NCBI GenBank assembly: GCA_946638265.1
Contig: CAMPBN010000022.1
Span: 1-11,972, forward strand
DNA length: 11,972 nucleotides
Direction: 5' to 3'
DNA from: an uncultured Bacillota bacterium
GTDB lineage: Bacteria; Bacillota; Clostridia; Peptostreptococcales; Anaerovoracaceae
Shown: piece by piece, positions 1 to 6,264 of the stretch
Layout: each line of letters starts with the position of its first letter
Position numbering within the stretch: the stretch's first letter is position 1
Notes under the pieces: generated by a model
What the model was told of the DNA's origin: nothing
What the model saw: the letters and a program-made list of their open reading frames with translations, nothing else
The model's database searches: none
Translations under genes and position numbers: made by a program

Positions 1-278
1 GCTGGCGGATTTTTAGGCGTGACAGGATGAAACACGCCAGCCCGAATTCGGCACAGACTGAGTCGGTGTGCGCCGGGCTTTTGGGGCTGCAGCTGGCAGG
101 GAATGCATGCTATCACGGAGTATTGCACGAAAAGCCGTTTATCGGCGATCCTGTGTATCCGATTGAGCACGAAGACATAAGGCGGGCGTGCAGCCTGATG
201 TACGGAACGGCGGCGGTGGCGCTGGCAGCGTGCTGCATCCTGCGGGCCGCAGTGGTGCTGTGCATTGCTGCGCTGTGA
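1..278 (+). CDS. cbiB: Adenosylcobinamide-phosphate synthase CbiB, C-terminal part (5' end outside window)
   Basis: The reading frame is open from the window edge (first full codon at base 3) to TGA at 276-278, so only about 91 C-terminal residues are present. CbiB is an integral membrane enzyme that joins the aminopropanol (phosphate) arm to adenosylcobyric acid to give adenosylcobinamide (phosphate). The visible text carries the typical late motif of the family: WRIFRRDRMKHASPNSAQTE at the very start, then SVCAGLLGLQLAG, IGDPVYPIEHEDIRRA and a final hydrophobic stretch suitable for a membrane helix. The in-frame ATG at base 27 is internal, not the start. The segment is very GC-rich (about 73% at 181-240), unlike genes further right. 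In many genomes cobD follows directly; here 740 bases of repeat-rich DNA intervene. The assignment is firm from the motif, although most of the protein is not visible. Confidence 0.93.
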   Translation, partial: WRIFRRDRMKHASPNSAQTESVCAGLLGLQLAGNACYHGVLHEKPFIGDPVYPIEHEDIRRACSLMYGTAAVALAACCILRAAVVLCIAAL

Positions 279-285
279 CGGCCGC

Positions 286-375
286 CGACGCGCCGGAGCG
301 CTGCCAAAACTCCTGCTCGCCTCGCCGGGCATTGCCGCCACATCGGCCAGCACACGCGGCCGCACCTGCTCCCGC
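286..375. repeat. Direct repeat copy A (pair with 875-965)
   Basis: Begins eight bases after the cbiB stop. Aligned to copy B at 875, the first 68 positions match at 55 (hand count, about 81%) without gaps, then continue with one single-base gap to a shared CTCCCGC. The core GCGCTGCCAAAACTC is identical in both. Differences are mostly transitions, with copy A carrying G/C where copy B carries A/T, matching the GC-rich surroundings of copy A. Confidence 0.8.
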
Positions 376-467
376 GCTCATCCTGCGCATTGCCAGGGCG
401 CGCGAACGCTGCGCTGTGATGGGCTCAATGATATGTTTCACGGATTAGTTGTGCTGAATTTTAGTGT

Positions 468-507
468 TTGGCAGAGAAAATCGCATTTGTGCTCATATAC
501 TCTGCCA
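468..507. repeat. 40-base palindrome-ended box 1
   Basis: A 40-base unit whose ends are an inverted repeat, TGGCAGAG (469-476) and CTCTGCCA (500-507). It matches a second unit at 645-684 at 29 of 40 positions, ungapped by hand alignment. The inner end extends to CTCTGCCATTTT (500-511), which is the perfect reverse complement of 642-653, so the two boxes also face each other as a 12-base inverted repeat. Confidence 0.75.
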
Positions 508-552
508 TTTTGAAAGTTTTTGCTTACATTTTTAGATTTAAATACCAACAAA

Positions 553-607
553 CCTAAAATATCCAAGTAATAAAATGGCAAAACCACCTGACTTGGAAAA
601 ATTTAGG
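553..607. repeat. Imperfect inverted repeat inside the AT-rich block
   Basis: CCTAAAATATCCAAGT (553-568) pairs with ACTTGGAAAAATTTAGG (591-607) with a few mismatches, giving a long stem with a loop of about 22 bases. It lies centrally between the two palindrome-ended boxes, so the whole 468-684 element could fold as nested hairpins. Confidence 0.55.
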
Positions 608-644
608 CAAATGTTTCACGAAAAAGCGACTAATTTCGTAAAAA

Positions 645-684
645 ATGGCAGAGAAAAGTCCATTTGAGGGTATTCGCTCTGCCA
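645..684. repeat. 40-base palindrome-ended box 2
   Basis: Second unit of the pair, again bounded by TGGCAGAG (646-653) and CTCTGCCA (677-684). Together the boxes enclose an AT-rich stretch of 137 bases. Layout is typical of small palindromic or MITE-like intergenic elements, but no known family is recognised. Confidence 0.75.
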
Positions 685-711
685 ACATGTGAAAAGCAGA
701 GTAAGCCGAGG

Positions 712-733
712 GGCACTACACATCGACACCAGC
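712..733. repeat. Partial third copy (C) of the repeat
   Basis: Twenty-two bases match 938-959 of copy B with one difference (A for G). Both copies are followed by CATATTA within a few bases, copy B having an extra CTCCCGC-like insert before it. Upstream and downstream of this block the resemblance fades. Confidence 0.65.
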
Positions 734-874
734 ATATTAAAAAATATATGCGGTCGCTAGAGTCGATTGCTTGACCTTACCCTCAATGGGATGCTGTCAC
801 ACCTCATCTTACGAATTTTGGAAGGCACGCCTGACTCGGGATTTTGTGATTTTGATATCCCTCAAACAGCGTGT

Positions 875-965
875 CGACGCGCTGGTGCGCTGCCAAAACT
901 CTTGCTCGACTCGATGGACATCATCACCATATCGGCCGGCACTACGCATCGACACCAGCTCCCGC
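875..965. repeat. Direct repeat copy B (pair with 286-375)
   Basis: Second copy of the repeat, ending about 54 bases before the cobD-like start codon. Its inner part GGCACTACGCATCGACACC (938-956, continuing AGC to 959) is present a third time at 712-733 with a single mismatch over 22 bases. Copies A and B are direct and about 590 bases apart, so they almost exactly bracket the gap between cbiB and the cobD-like gene. Confidence 0.8.
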
Positions 966-1018
966 ATATTATAAGTAATAAATAAGTTTAGGGATTTTGA
1001 GTTCAAAAAGAGGAACGA

Positions 1019-2317
1019 ATGCTATACAACATTGCGAACCCGCACGGCGGGGACATATACGGAGAAGAGAAGATAGAACTGGATTATTCAGCGAATACGA
1101 ATCCATACGGGACGCCGGAAGGGGTGCGGCGTGCGATCACAGAGTCACTTGGCAGCCTGGACAGGTACCCGGATGCGAAGTGCAGGAGGCTGCTGCGGTC
1201 CCTGGCGGGGCACGAGGGCGTGCCCCGGGATTACCTCATCTGCGGCAACGGCGCAGCTGAGGTAATCTACGCCTACTGCGAAGCAGTAGGCGCCAGGGCC
1301 CCTTGGGCGGCGGCCCAAAGCAGCCCGAACCCACTGTCGGAGGCCGCCGCATTCCAGGCGGCCCAAAGCAGCCCGAACCCGTTGTCGGAGGCCGCCGCAT
1401 TCCCGGCGACCCCGGAAGCCCTGCGCGCCGCCGAGCTCGCGCCCACCTTCGCAGAGTACTCCCTGGCTTTCATGCATTCGTGCGCAGATGTCAAGAAAAA
1501 AGTGGGCTCGGAGTCGTGTTCGGACGAAGGAAAATCGGCAGTGTGTGATTGTGGCTCTAAAACTGAGCAAAATGATTGTTTAGAAAGAGACACGAGGGAA
1601 AAAAGAGAAATTATACGTTACCGGCTGAAAAAAGAAAACGGATTTGCGCCGGATGCCGGATTGCTTTCATTTATTGAAAAAGAGCAGCCCCATGTGTTTT
1701 TCCTTTGCCATCCGAACAATCCTACGGGAATTCCGTTCGAAGAGGGGCTGCTCCGCGAAATCATAGCACTTTGCGGAAAGCTTTCAATACGGATTTTCCT
1801 CGACGAATGTTTTCTGGATCTGACAAGCGGCATCTGGGATGCAAAAGAGATGCTGGCGGAAAATCCGCACCTCTTCATCCTGAAAGCTTTCACCAAAAGC
1901 TATGGCATGGCGGGCGTCCGCCTGGGTTTCGGCATGACTGCCGACACTGCCCTCCTGGAAAAAATGTCCCGGGCAGTGCAGCCGTGGAATGTCTCCACGC
2001 CTGCCCAGGCCGCAGGCATTGCAGCCTTGAAGGAAAAAGAATTCCTGCAAAAAACCGTGGCATTGATTGAAAAAGAGCGTCCTTACCTGAAAAGTGAACT
2101 TGAAAAAATGGGATATTACACCACGGATTCAGTGACCAACTATATCCTCTTCGAAGCCGAAAAAGATTTGGCAAAAGAGCTTAGAAAACAAGGCATCGCC
2201 ATAAGGGAATGCGAAAATTACCAAGGGCTTGACGCCGGATGGTACCGTATAGCGGTGCGCACTCACGAAGAAAACGAAAAACTCATCTCCGCAATCCGAA
2301 AAGTGCGTGGAAAATAA
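1019..2317 (+). CDS. cobD: CobD-like PLP-dependent L-threonine-O-3-phosphate decarboxylase with two internal insertions
   Basis: Predicted to decarboxylate L-threonine phosphate to (R)-1-amino-2-propanol phosphate, the linker used by CbiB; fold-type I aminotransferase family related to HisC. Visible landmarks in the 432 residues: N-terminal HGGDIYGEEK and YSANTNPYG, ICGNGAAEVIY (74-84), HPNNPTG (231-237), LDECFLDL (261-268), the PLP lysine in KAFTKSYGMAG (K293), RLGFG from R301 and YRIAVR (409-414). ATG at 1019 follows AGAGGA at 1009-1014 with short spacing. It is about 70-80 residues longer than I expect for the family, and the excess falls into two blocks: residues about 93-135, containing a 16-residue tandem repeat, and about 161-198, hydrophilic and Cys-rich. 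The GC content drops from 78% to 32% across these blocks. The catalytic landmarks outside them look complete, so it may still be active. A HisC-type activity cannot be excluded, but the context favours CobD. Confidence 0.87.
   Translation: MLYNIANPHGGDIYGEEKIELDYSANTNPYGTPEGVRRAITESLGSLDRYPDAKCRRLLRSLAGHEGVPRDYLICGNGAAEVIYAYCEAVGARAPWAAAQSSPNPLSEAAAFQAAQSSPNPLSEAAAFPATPEALRAAELAPTFAEYSLAFMHSCADVKKKVGSESCSDEGKSAVCDCGSKTEQNDCLERDTREKREIIRYRLKKENGFAPDAGLLSFIEKEQPHVFFLCHPNNPTGIPFEEGLLREIIALCGKLSIRIFLDECFLDLTSGIWDAKEMLAENPHLFILKAFTKSYGMAGVRLGFGMTADTALLEKMSRAVQPWNVSTPAQAAGIAALKEKEFLQKTVALIEKERPYLKSELEKMGYYTTDSVTNYILFEAEKDLAKELRKQGIAIRECENYQGLDAGWYRIAVRTHEENEKLISAIRKVRGK
1271..1291 (+). repeat. Perfect 9-base hairpin inside the cobD-like gene
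   Basis: GCCTACTGC (1271-1279), loop GAA, GCAGTAGGC (1283-1291). It encodes part of IYAYCEAVGA and ends just where the first insertion appears to begin. A second short stem, TTGGGC (1303-1308) with GCCCAA (1313-1318), follows directly at the entry to the tandem repeat. Confidence 0.7.
1310..1405 (+). repeat. 48-base in-frame tandem repeat, two copies, in the cobD-like gene
   Basis: Copy 1 is 1310-1357 and copy 2 is 1358-1405; they agree at 45 of 48 bases. Each encodes the 16 residues AAQSSPNPLSEAAAF plus Q or P (residues 98-113 and 114-129). Two of the three differences fall in the neighbouring PL codons (CCA CTG against CCG TTG) and are silent; the third changes the final Q to P. The unit is a multiple of three, so it keeps the frame, and it lacks stops in several other frames too. 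Confidence 0.9.
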
Positions 2318-2364
2318 TCCAAAACAATAAGAAAGTAATTGGAAAGTAATCGAAAGGAAAAACC

Positions 2365-3828
2365 ATGGCCAAAAATATCATGATTCAGGGCACTATGTCC
2401 AACGCGGGAAAAAGCCTTCTGACAGCCGGACTTTGCAGGATTTTCAAGCAGGACGGCTACAAAGTGGCGCCATTCAAAAGCCAGAATATGGCGCTGAATT
2501 CCTTCATCACAAAGGCAGGCGGTGAAATGGGCAGGGCCCAGGTGGTTCAGGCAGAGGCAGCAGGAATACTTCCGGATATCCGCATGAATCCGGTGCTCCT
2601 GAAGCCTACGACAGACGTTGGCAGCCAAATCATCGTTAACGGCCGCCCTATCGGCAACATGAGCGCCATGGAATATTACAAACGCAAAAAAGAATTCGTT
2701 CCCGAAGTAATGAAAGCCTATGAAAGTCTGGCAGCCGAAAATGACATCATCGTTATCGAAGGCGCGGGCAGCCCTGCGGAAATCAATCTAAAAGATGAAG
2801 ACATCGTTAATATGGGGCTTGCCAAAATGGTGGATGCACCTGTCCTTCTTGCGGGCGACATCGACCGTGGCGGCGTTTTTGCCCAGCTTTACGGCACCAT
2901 CAAGCTTTTGGAAGAAGATGAACAAAAGCGAATCAAAGGTACCATTATCAACAAATTCCGCGGCGACCGCAGCATTTTGGAGCCCGGGCTTCGCACACTG
3001 GAAGAACTTTGCGGCGTGCCTGTGGCGGGAGTGGTGCCATACATTCACGTGGATATTGACGACGAAGACAGTCTTACGGAAAGATTTTCGAAAAATACGG
3101 AACGAAAACTCATCGATATAGCAGTCATCAGGCTTCCACGAATTTCAAATTTCACCGATTTTTCGCCTTTTGAACGTTACGAAAACGTGTCTGTCAGATA
3201 TGTCAGCAGCACTGCGGACCTGCATGCGCCGGATCTGATTCTCCTTCCGGGCACCAAAAGCACTATCGCCGATCTGATGTGGCTGCGGGAATCCGGCCTC
3301 GAAGCAGCAATCAAGCAGGCTTCATCGCGCGGAACAGTGGTTTTTGGCATCTGCGGAGGCTACCAGATGCTGGGCAAAACCGTAAAGGACCCTGACATGG
3401 TGGAAGCTGCAGATGTGAAAGAAATTGCGGGTATCGGCCTTCTTTCCATGGAAACCGTATTCCGAGGCGAAAAAGTGCAGGTGCAGACAGAAGGCGTTTT
3501 CGATGCTGTGGAAGGCATCCTTTGTGGTCTTTCCGGAAAAAAATACGAAGGCTACGAAATCCATATGGGAAGAAGCGAGCAGAAAATGCCTGCACTGGCC
3601 GGCAGCGGCAATATCTACGGCAGTTACATCCACGGGATTTTCGATGCTCCGGGCATAGCCGACGAAATATTAAAAGCGCTTTGCAATAAGAAGGGTGCAG
3701 ACTTTGGAGTCATCGGGACCTTCGATGCGGGCCGCTACAAGGAAGAGCAGTATGACAAATTGGCAGATGCGGTGCGAAGCGGTCTTAACATGGAATACAT
3801 CTACAAAATTCTTAACAGAGAGGTTTAG
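2365..3828 (+). CDS. cobQ: Cobyric acid synthase (CbiP/CobQ), glutamine-hydrolysing
   Basis: Catalyses the ATP- and glutamine-dependent amidation of side chains b, d, e and g of adenosylcobyrinic acid a,c-diamide to give cobyric acid, the substrate of CbiB. The 487 residues are full length for the family. The N-terminal dethiobiotin-synthetase-like ATPase domain begins IMIQGTMSNAGKSLL with a P-loop variant (9-19), followed by KSQNMALNSF (38-47), VIEGAGSPAEINL (130-142) and DIDRGGVFA (165-173). The class I glutamine amidotransferase domain has the nucleophile in FGICGGYQMLG (C330) and histidines in YEIHMG (H400) and YGSYIHGIF (H423). ATG at 2365 is preceded by GAAAGGA. It lies 47 bases after the cobD-like gene and 9 bases before the next gene, so co-transcription is likely. 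GC content is moderate, unlike the cbiB end. Confidence 0.96.
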   Translation: MAKNIMIQGTMSNAGKSLLTAGLCRIFKQDGYKVAPFKSQNMALNSFITKAGGEMGRAQVVQAEAAGILPDIRMNPVLLKPTTDVGSQIIVNGRPIGNMSAMEYYKRKKEFVPEVMKAYESLAAENDIIVIEGAGSPAEINLKDEDIVNMGLAKMVDAPVLLAGDIDRGGVFAQLYGTIKLLEEDEQKRIKGTIINKFRGDRSILEPGLRTLEELCGVPVAGVVPYIHVDIDDEDSLTERFSKNTERKLIDIAVIRLPRISNFTDFSPFERYENVSVRYVSSTADLHAPDLILLPGTKSTIADLMWLRESGLEAAIKQASSRGTVVFGICGGYQMLGKTVKDPDMVEAADVKEIAGIGLLSMETVFRGEKVQVQTEGVFDAVEGILCGLSGKKYEGYEIHMGRSEQKMPALAGSGNIYGSYIHGIFDAPGIADEILKALCNKKGADFGVIGTFDAGRYKEEQYDKLADAVRSGLNMEYIYKILNREV

Positions 3829-3837
3829 GGAAAAGCT

Positions 3838-4791
3838 TTGAGTAAAATTCTTTGCATCATAGACGGTATGACGGATCATGGATTTTCGCCTGCCGAATAT
3901 GAAAATCTTTCGAAAATGAAATATGCCGGGGAGCGGGATACATGCTGCGGATGCGAACCCGAAACCCTGACCTGCGTACTCCATATTCTGGGAGCCGAAG
4001 CTGTTCCCGCAAACCTCCGTGGCTATGCTGAGGCACTCGGAGCAGGCGTTCCGACCGGTGAAACCGACCTGATCCTTCGCGGCAGCAGATATTCGCTGAA
4101 AGAAAATGCAGAGCTGGTTGCGCCGCTTCCAAATGCGGAAAAAGCCCCGATAAAATTGAATGATGAAAATGGCAAAACCTATTGCAATTTTTACCCGATA
4201 GGCGATTATCGCAGCATCTTTGTTTTTCCGGGGAAAGCAGGAAGTATTGAAAAGCTGAGGACTTTCCCACCCAGCAGAGGCTTTGCTTCGGCGCAGCGTC
4301 CGGAAGGCGTGGAAGCTGTAGCGAGAGCTTTTGACTTTTTCCGCCAAAATGATTCGTGCATCGCGCTCTGGGGCGAGAGCAGGGAGTGTGAAGTAAAGCG
4401 AAACGCGGCACTTTTCCCGGCGGGTAAAACCGCTGTTATCACTGCGACTACTGTGGTAAGGGGAATCGCAAAACTCCTTGACTTTGATATTATCGATGTG
4501 CCTGGTGCCACGGGAGATGTGGATACCGACCTTCGCGCCAAGACAGAAGCGGCACTTGCAGCTGCCGAAAAATTTGAAAATGTAGTTCTCCATATCAACG
4601 GAGCGGATGAAGCTTCTCACAGGAAAAATCCTGCGGAAAAAAAGGCGTTTCTTGGAAAAGTTGACAGGGAAGTAATCGCCGCATTACTGGCTTCAGAGCA
4701 TAAAATCGAGGTAGTTTCGGACCACGGCACGGATCCGTCCACAGGTGTTCATACGGGCGAAAAACAGCCGGTATTTCGGAATTTTGATTAG
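3838..4791 (+). CDS. Phosphoglycerate-mutase-like alkaline phosphatase superfamily protein in the cobalamin operon
   Basis: Resembles the archaeal-type cofactor-independent phosphoglycerate mutase family (ApgM). The TTG start at 3838 is chosen because AGGG lies seven bases upstream and the conserved opening ILCIIDGMTD begins at residue 4. Candidate metal ligands are in the expected order: D9, then D257 and H261 (NGADEASH), D295 and H296 (SDHGTD) and H305 (GVHTGE). Also typical are GYAEALGAGVP (62-72), LWGESRE (177-183) and DVPGATGDVDTD (220-231). At 317 residues it is shorter than usual ApgM proteins (about 400). The nucleophile region reads PETLTC (41-46) where I expect PGSD-like text, so T43 or T45 would have to serve. 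Last gene of the operon, nine bases after cobQ. Because the dedicated alpha-ribazole phosphatase CobC is not visible, a phosphatase or mutase role in the lower-ligand branch is possible (inference only). A housekeeping glycolytic role is less likely given the truncation and context. Confidence 0.75.
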   Translation: MSKILCIIDGMTDHGFSPAEYENLSKMKYAGERDTCCGCEPETLTCVLHILGAEAVPANLRGYAEALGAGVPTGETDLILRGSRYSLKENAELVAPLPNAEKAPIKLNDENGKTYCNFYPIGDYRSIFVFPGKAGSIEKLRTFPPSRGFASAQRPEGVEAVARAFDFFRQNDSCIALWGESRECEVKRNAALFPAGKTAVITATTVVRGIAKLLDFDIIDVPGATGDVDTDLRAKTEAALAAAEKFENVVLHINGADEASHRKNPAEKKAFLGKVDREVIAALLASEHKIEVVSDHGTDPSTGVHTGEKQPVFRNFD

Positions 4792-4830
4792 CTGCGAAAC
4801 AGTTTTTCTTAAAGCAAAATATTCTTAATA

Positions 4831-4871
4831 AAGGGCCTTGTTGCGCTCAGGTGCGCGGCAGGTCTTTTTTT
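4831..4871 (+). terminator. Rho-independent terminator of the cobalamin operon
   Basis: Stem between CCTTGTTGCGC (4836-4846) and GCGCGGCAGG (4853-4862) with several G-U pairs, six-base loop, followed by seven T (4865-4871). It lies about 40 bases after the mutase-like gene. Confidence 0.8.
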
Positions 4872-4925
4872 ATTGACAGGACGGGAATCTTTTTATCCAC
4901 GATAGAAAAATCTGACAGTAAATAT

Positions 4926-4954
4926 TTGACAAACGACTCGCAAAGTGGTAATAT
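4926..4954 (+). promoter_or_regulatory. Strong sigma-A type promoter for the tad motor operon
   Basis: TTGACA at 4926-4931, 17-base spacer and TAATAT at 4949-4954 preceded by TGG, an extended -10. Start of transcription would be near 4961, giving a leader of about 90 bases before tadA. It is the best promoter match in the window. Confidence 0.85.
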
Positions 4955-4980
4955 CTGTAAAGCGATACAAATCAAGTAAA

Positions 4981-5049
4981 ATGCGGCAGGCAAAATATTA
5001 TCAAAAAATCAAAAGAAAAATCGGTAAAGAAATCGGGCAAGGAGGCTAA
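4981..5049 (+). CDS. Possible 22-residue basic leader peptide abutting tadA
   Basis: An ATG-started open frame of 22 codons ends with TAA at 5047-5049, and the ATG of tadA is the next base. The peptide is rich in Lys, Arg and Gln (MRQAKYYQKIKRKIGKEIGQ, then GG). The ribosome site of tadA (AAGGAGG, 5039-5045) lies inside its last codons, so translation of the leader would pass across it. No good ribosome site precedes the leader itself, which weakens the case. It may be a leader that couples or modulates translation, or a chance open frame. Confidence 0.3.
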   Translation: MRQAKYYQKIKRKIGKEIGQGG

Positions 5050-6264
5050 ATGAGCGGAGAAAAATTGACGGTCGAAACCGGAAATTGGATTATGAACGAA
5101 GGCAGCTGCGCGGACGATGAAGCGGTCATGGAAAAAATAAAGGAATTGACATTTGAAATACCGGAATATCGATTTCTTACTCCGGCTGAGCGCCACGGAG
5201 CGATAATGCGAACCTTTTGCAGCCTGAGGCGTGAATACGGCGCCCTGCAGATGCTGCTGGAAGATAAAAGCGTTACAGAGATTATGGTAAACGGCGCAGG
5301 CAATGTCTTCGTGGAAAAAGACGGCAGAATATGCCGCTCGGAGTTTTATTTTGAAAGCACGGAAGAGCTGGAAGAGATTATACGAAAGATGGCAGGCAAC
5401 GTGCGGCGCGAGATCAATGAGATGGTGCCGATTGTGGATGCGAGGCTGAGCGACGGCTCGCGTATCAATGCCGTTTACAAAAATATTGCGCTGGGCGGCC
5501 CTGTGCTGACGATCAGAAAATTCCCGGAAAAGCCGCTGGAAATGGAAGATCTTCTGGCAGAAGGCAGCATCACGGAAGAAGCGGCTGAATTCCTGAAAAT
5601 GCTGGTAATAGCAGGATATAACATTTTTATAAGCGGTGGAACTTCGTCAGGCAAGACCACATTCCTAAATGTACTCTCGGGATATATTCCGCAGGACGAG
5701 CGCGTGATAACTATCGAAGATTCGGCGGAGCTTCAGATCAGGCACATCCCGAATCTGGTGCGGCTGGAATGCAAAAATGCCAATTCTCAGGGAAAGGGCC
5801 GGATTACCATGCAGGATCTGGTGAAATCTTCGCTTAGAATGAGGCCGGACAGGATTATCGTGGGAGAAGTCAGGGGCGCGGAGGTGATGGACATGATCCA
5901 GGCGATGAATACAGGGCATGACGGCTCACTCTGCACAGGCCATGCCAATTCGGCGGCGGGAATGCTGAAGCGCCTTGAGGCGATGTTCCTTCAGGGAGCC
6001 AACCTGCCGGCTGAGTCCATCAGGAGCCAAATCGCGGAAGGAATTGATATCATAGTCCATATGGGCAGGCTCTCGGATAAAAAGCGCAGAATCCTCGAGA
6101 TCGCTGAAGTTTCAAAGGATTTACGCGGCGGCAATATAATGCTTAATACGCTTTTTAAGTATGAACTGAACGGCAGACTGAAACGAACAGGCAGCGAACT
6201 GAAAAATCTTTTAAAACTGGAGCGCGCGGGAATAACACAGGAAATGCGAAAGGGTCGTAAGTAA
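5050..6264 (+). CDS. tadA: Tad pilus assembly ATPase TadA/CpaF
   Basis: Hexameric cytoplasmic secretion ATPase that powers assembly of type IVb (Flp/Tad) pili through the inner-membrane TadB/TadC platform. The 404 residues show the CpaF pattern: VTEIMVNGAGNVFVEKDG (75-92), VDARLSDGSRINAV (129-142), Walker A GGTSSGKT (196-203), Asp box ITIEDSAELQI (220-230), Walker B region RIIVGEVRGAE (268-278) and His box TGHDGSLCTGHAN (288-300). ATG at 5050 follows AAGGAGG at 5039-5045. No TadZ/CpaE, CpaB or prepilin peptidase gene lies directly upstream, where they often occur; the promoter at 4926 starts the transcript here. The stop overlaps the next start by one base (TAATG), indicating translational coupling with the membrane partner. 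Confidence 0.95.
   Translation: MSGEKLTVETGNWIMNEGSCADDEAVMEKIKELTFEIPEYRFLTPAERHGAIMRTFCSLRREYGALQMLLEDKSVTEIMVNGAGNVFVEKDGRICRSEFYFESTEELEEIIRKMAGNVRREINEMVPIVDARLSDGSRINAVYKNIALGGPVLTIRKFPEKPLEMEDLLAEGSITEEAAEFLKMLVIAGYNIFISGGTSSGKTTFLNVLSGYIPQDERVITIEDSAELQIRHIPNLVRLECKNANSQGKGRITMQDLVKSSLRMRPDRIIVGEVRGAEVMDMIQAMNTGHDGSLCTGHANSAAGMLKRLEAMFLQGANLPAESIRSQIAEGIDIIVHMGRLSDKKRRILEIAEVSKDLRGGNIMLNTLFKYELNGRLKRTGSELKNLLKLERAGITQEMRKGRK

Larger units (their letters stand above)
279..1018. other. 740-base gene-free, repeat-rich gap between cbiB and cobD-like gene
   Basis: I find no convincing gene here. Short open frames exist on both strands but have no family signature, and some are shared between frames because they lie in the same repeats. 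The stretch has three textures: a GC-rich block (279-460) containing one copy of a repeat of about 90 bases, an AT-rich block (461-690, 32% GC at 541-600) built of nested inverted repeats, and a mixed block (690-970) with a partial and a second full copy of the repeat. No cobalamin riboswitch, terminator of cbiB or strong promoter was recognised. The ribosome site of the next gene is an AGAGGA at 1009-1014. Likely a scar of one or more small non-autonomous elements (inference). Confidence 0.7.

Noticed and set aside
139..441. Open frame of 100 codons on the - strand, sharing EQEFWQR with another - strand frame at 809-1006
   Set aside because: The shared peptide comes from the direct repeats, which are open in several frames at once. 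There is no ribosome site or family signature.
279..1018. Cobalamin riboswitch before the cobD-like gene
   Set aside because: I looked for the B12 box (GCCACTG-like) and its surrounding stems and did not find them in this stretch.
1145..1593. Long - strand frames opposite the start of the cobD-like gene
   Set aside because: They arise from the GC-rich repeat segment, which lacks stops in many frames. The + strand frame carries all the enzyme motifs.
3670..4620. 316-codon frame on the - strand
   Set aside because: It is a shadow of cobQ and the mutase-like gene. It has no recognisable motifs and no ribosome site, while the + strand frames are clear enzymes.
4873..4901. TTGACA at 4873 as a second promoter before tadA
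   Set aside because: No acceptable -10 box lies 16-18 bases downstream, and the match at 4926-4954 is far better.
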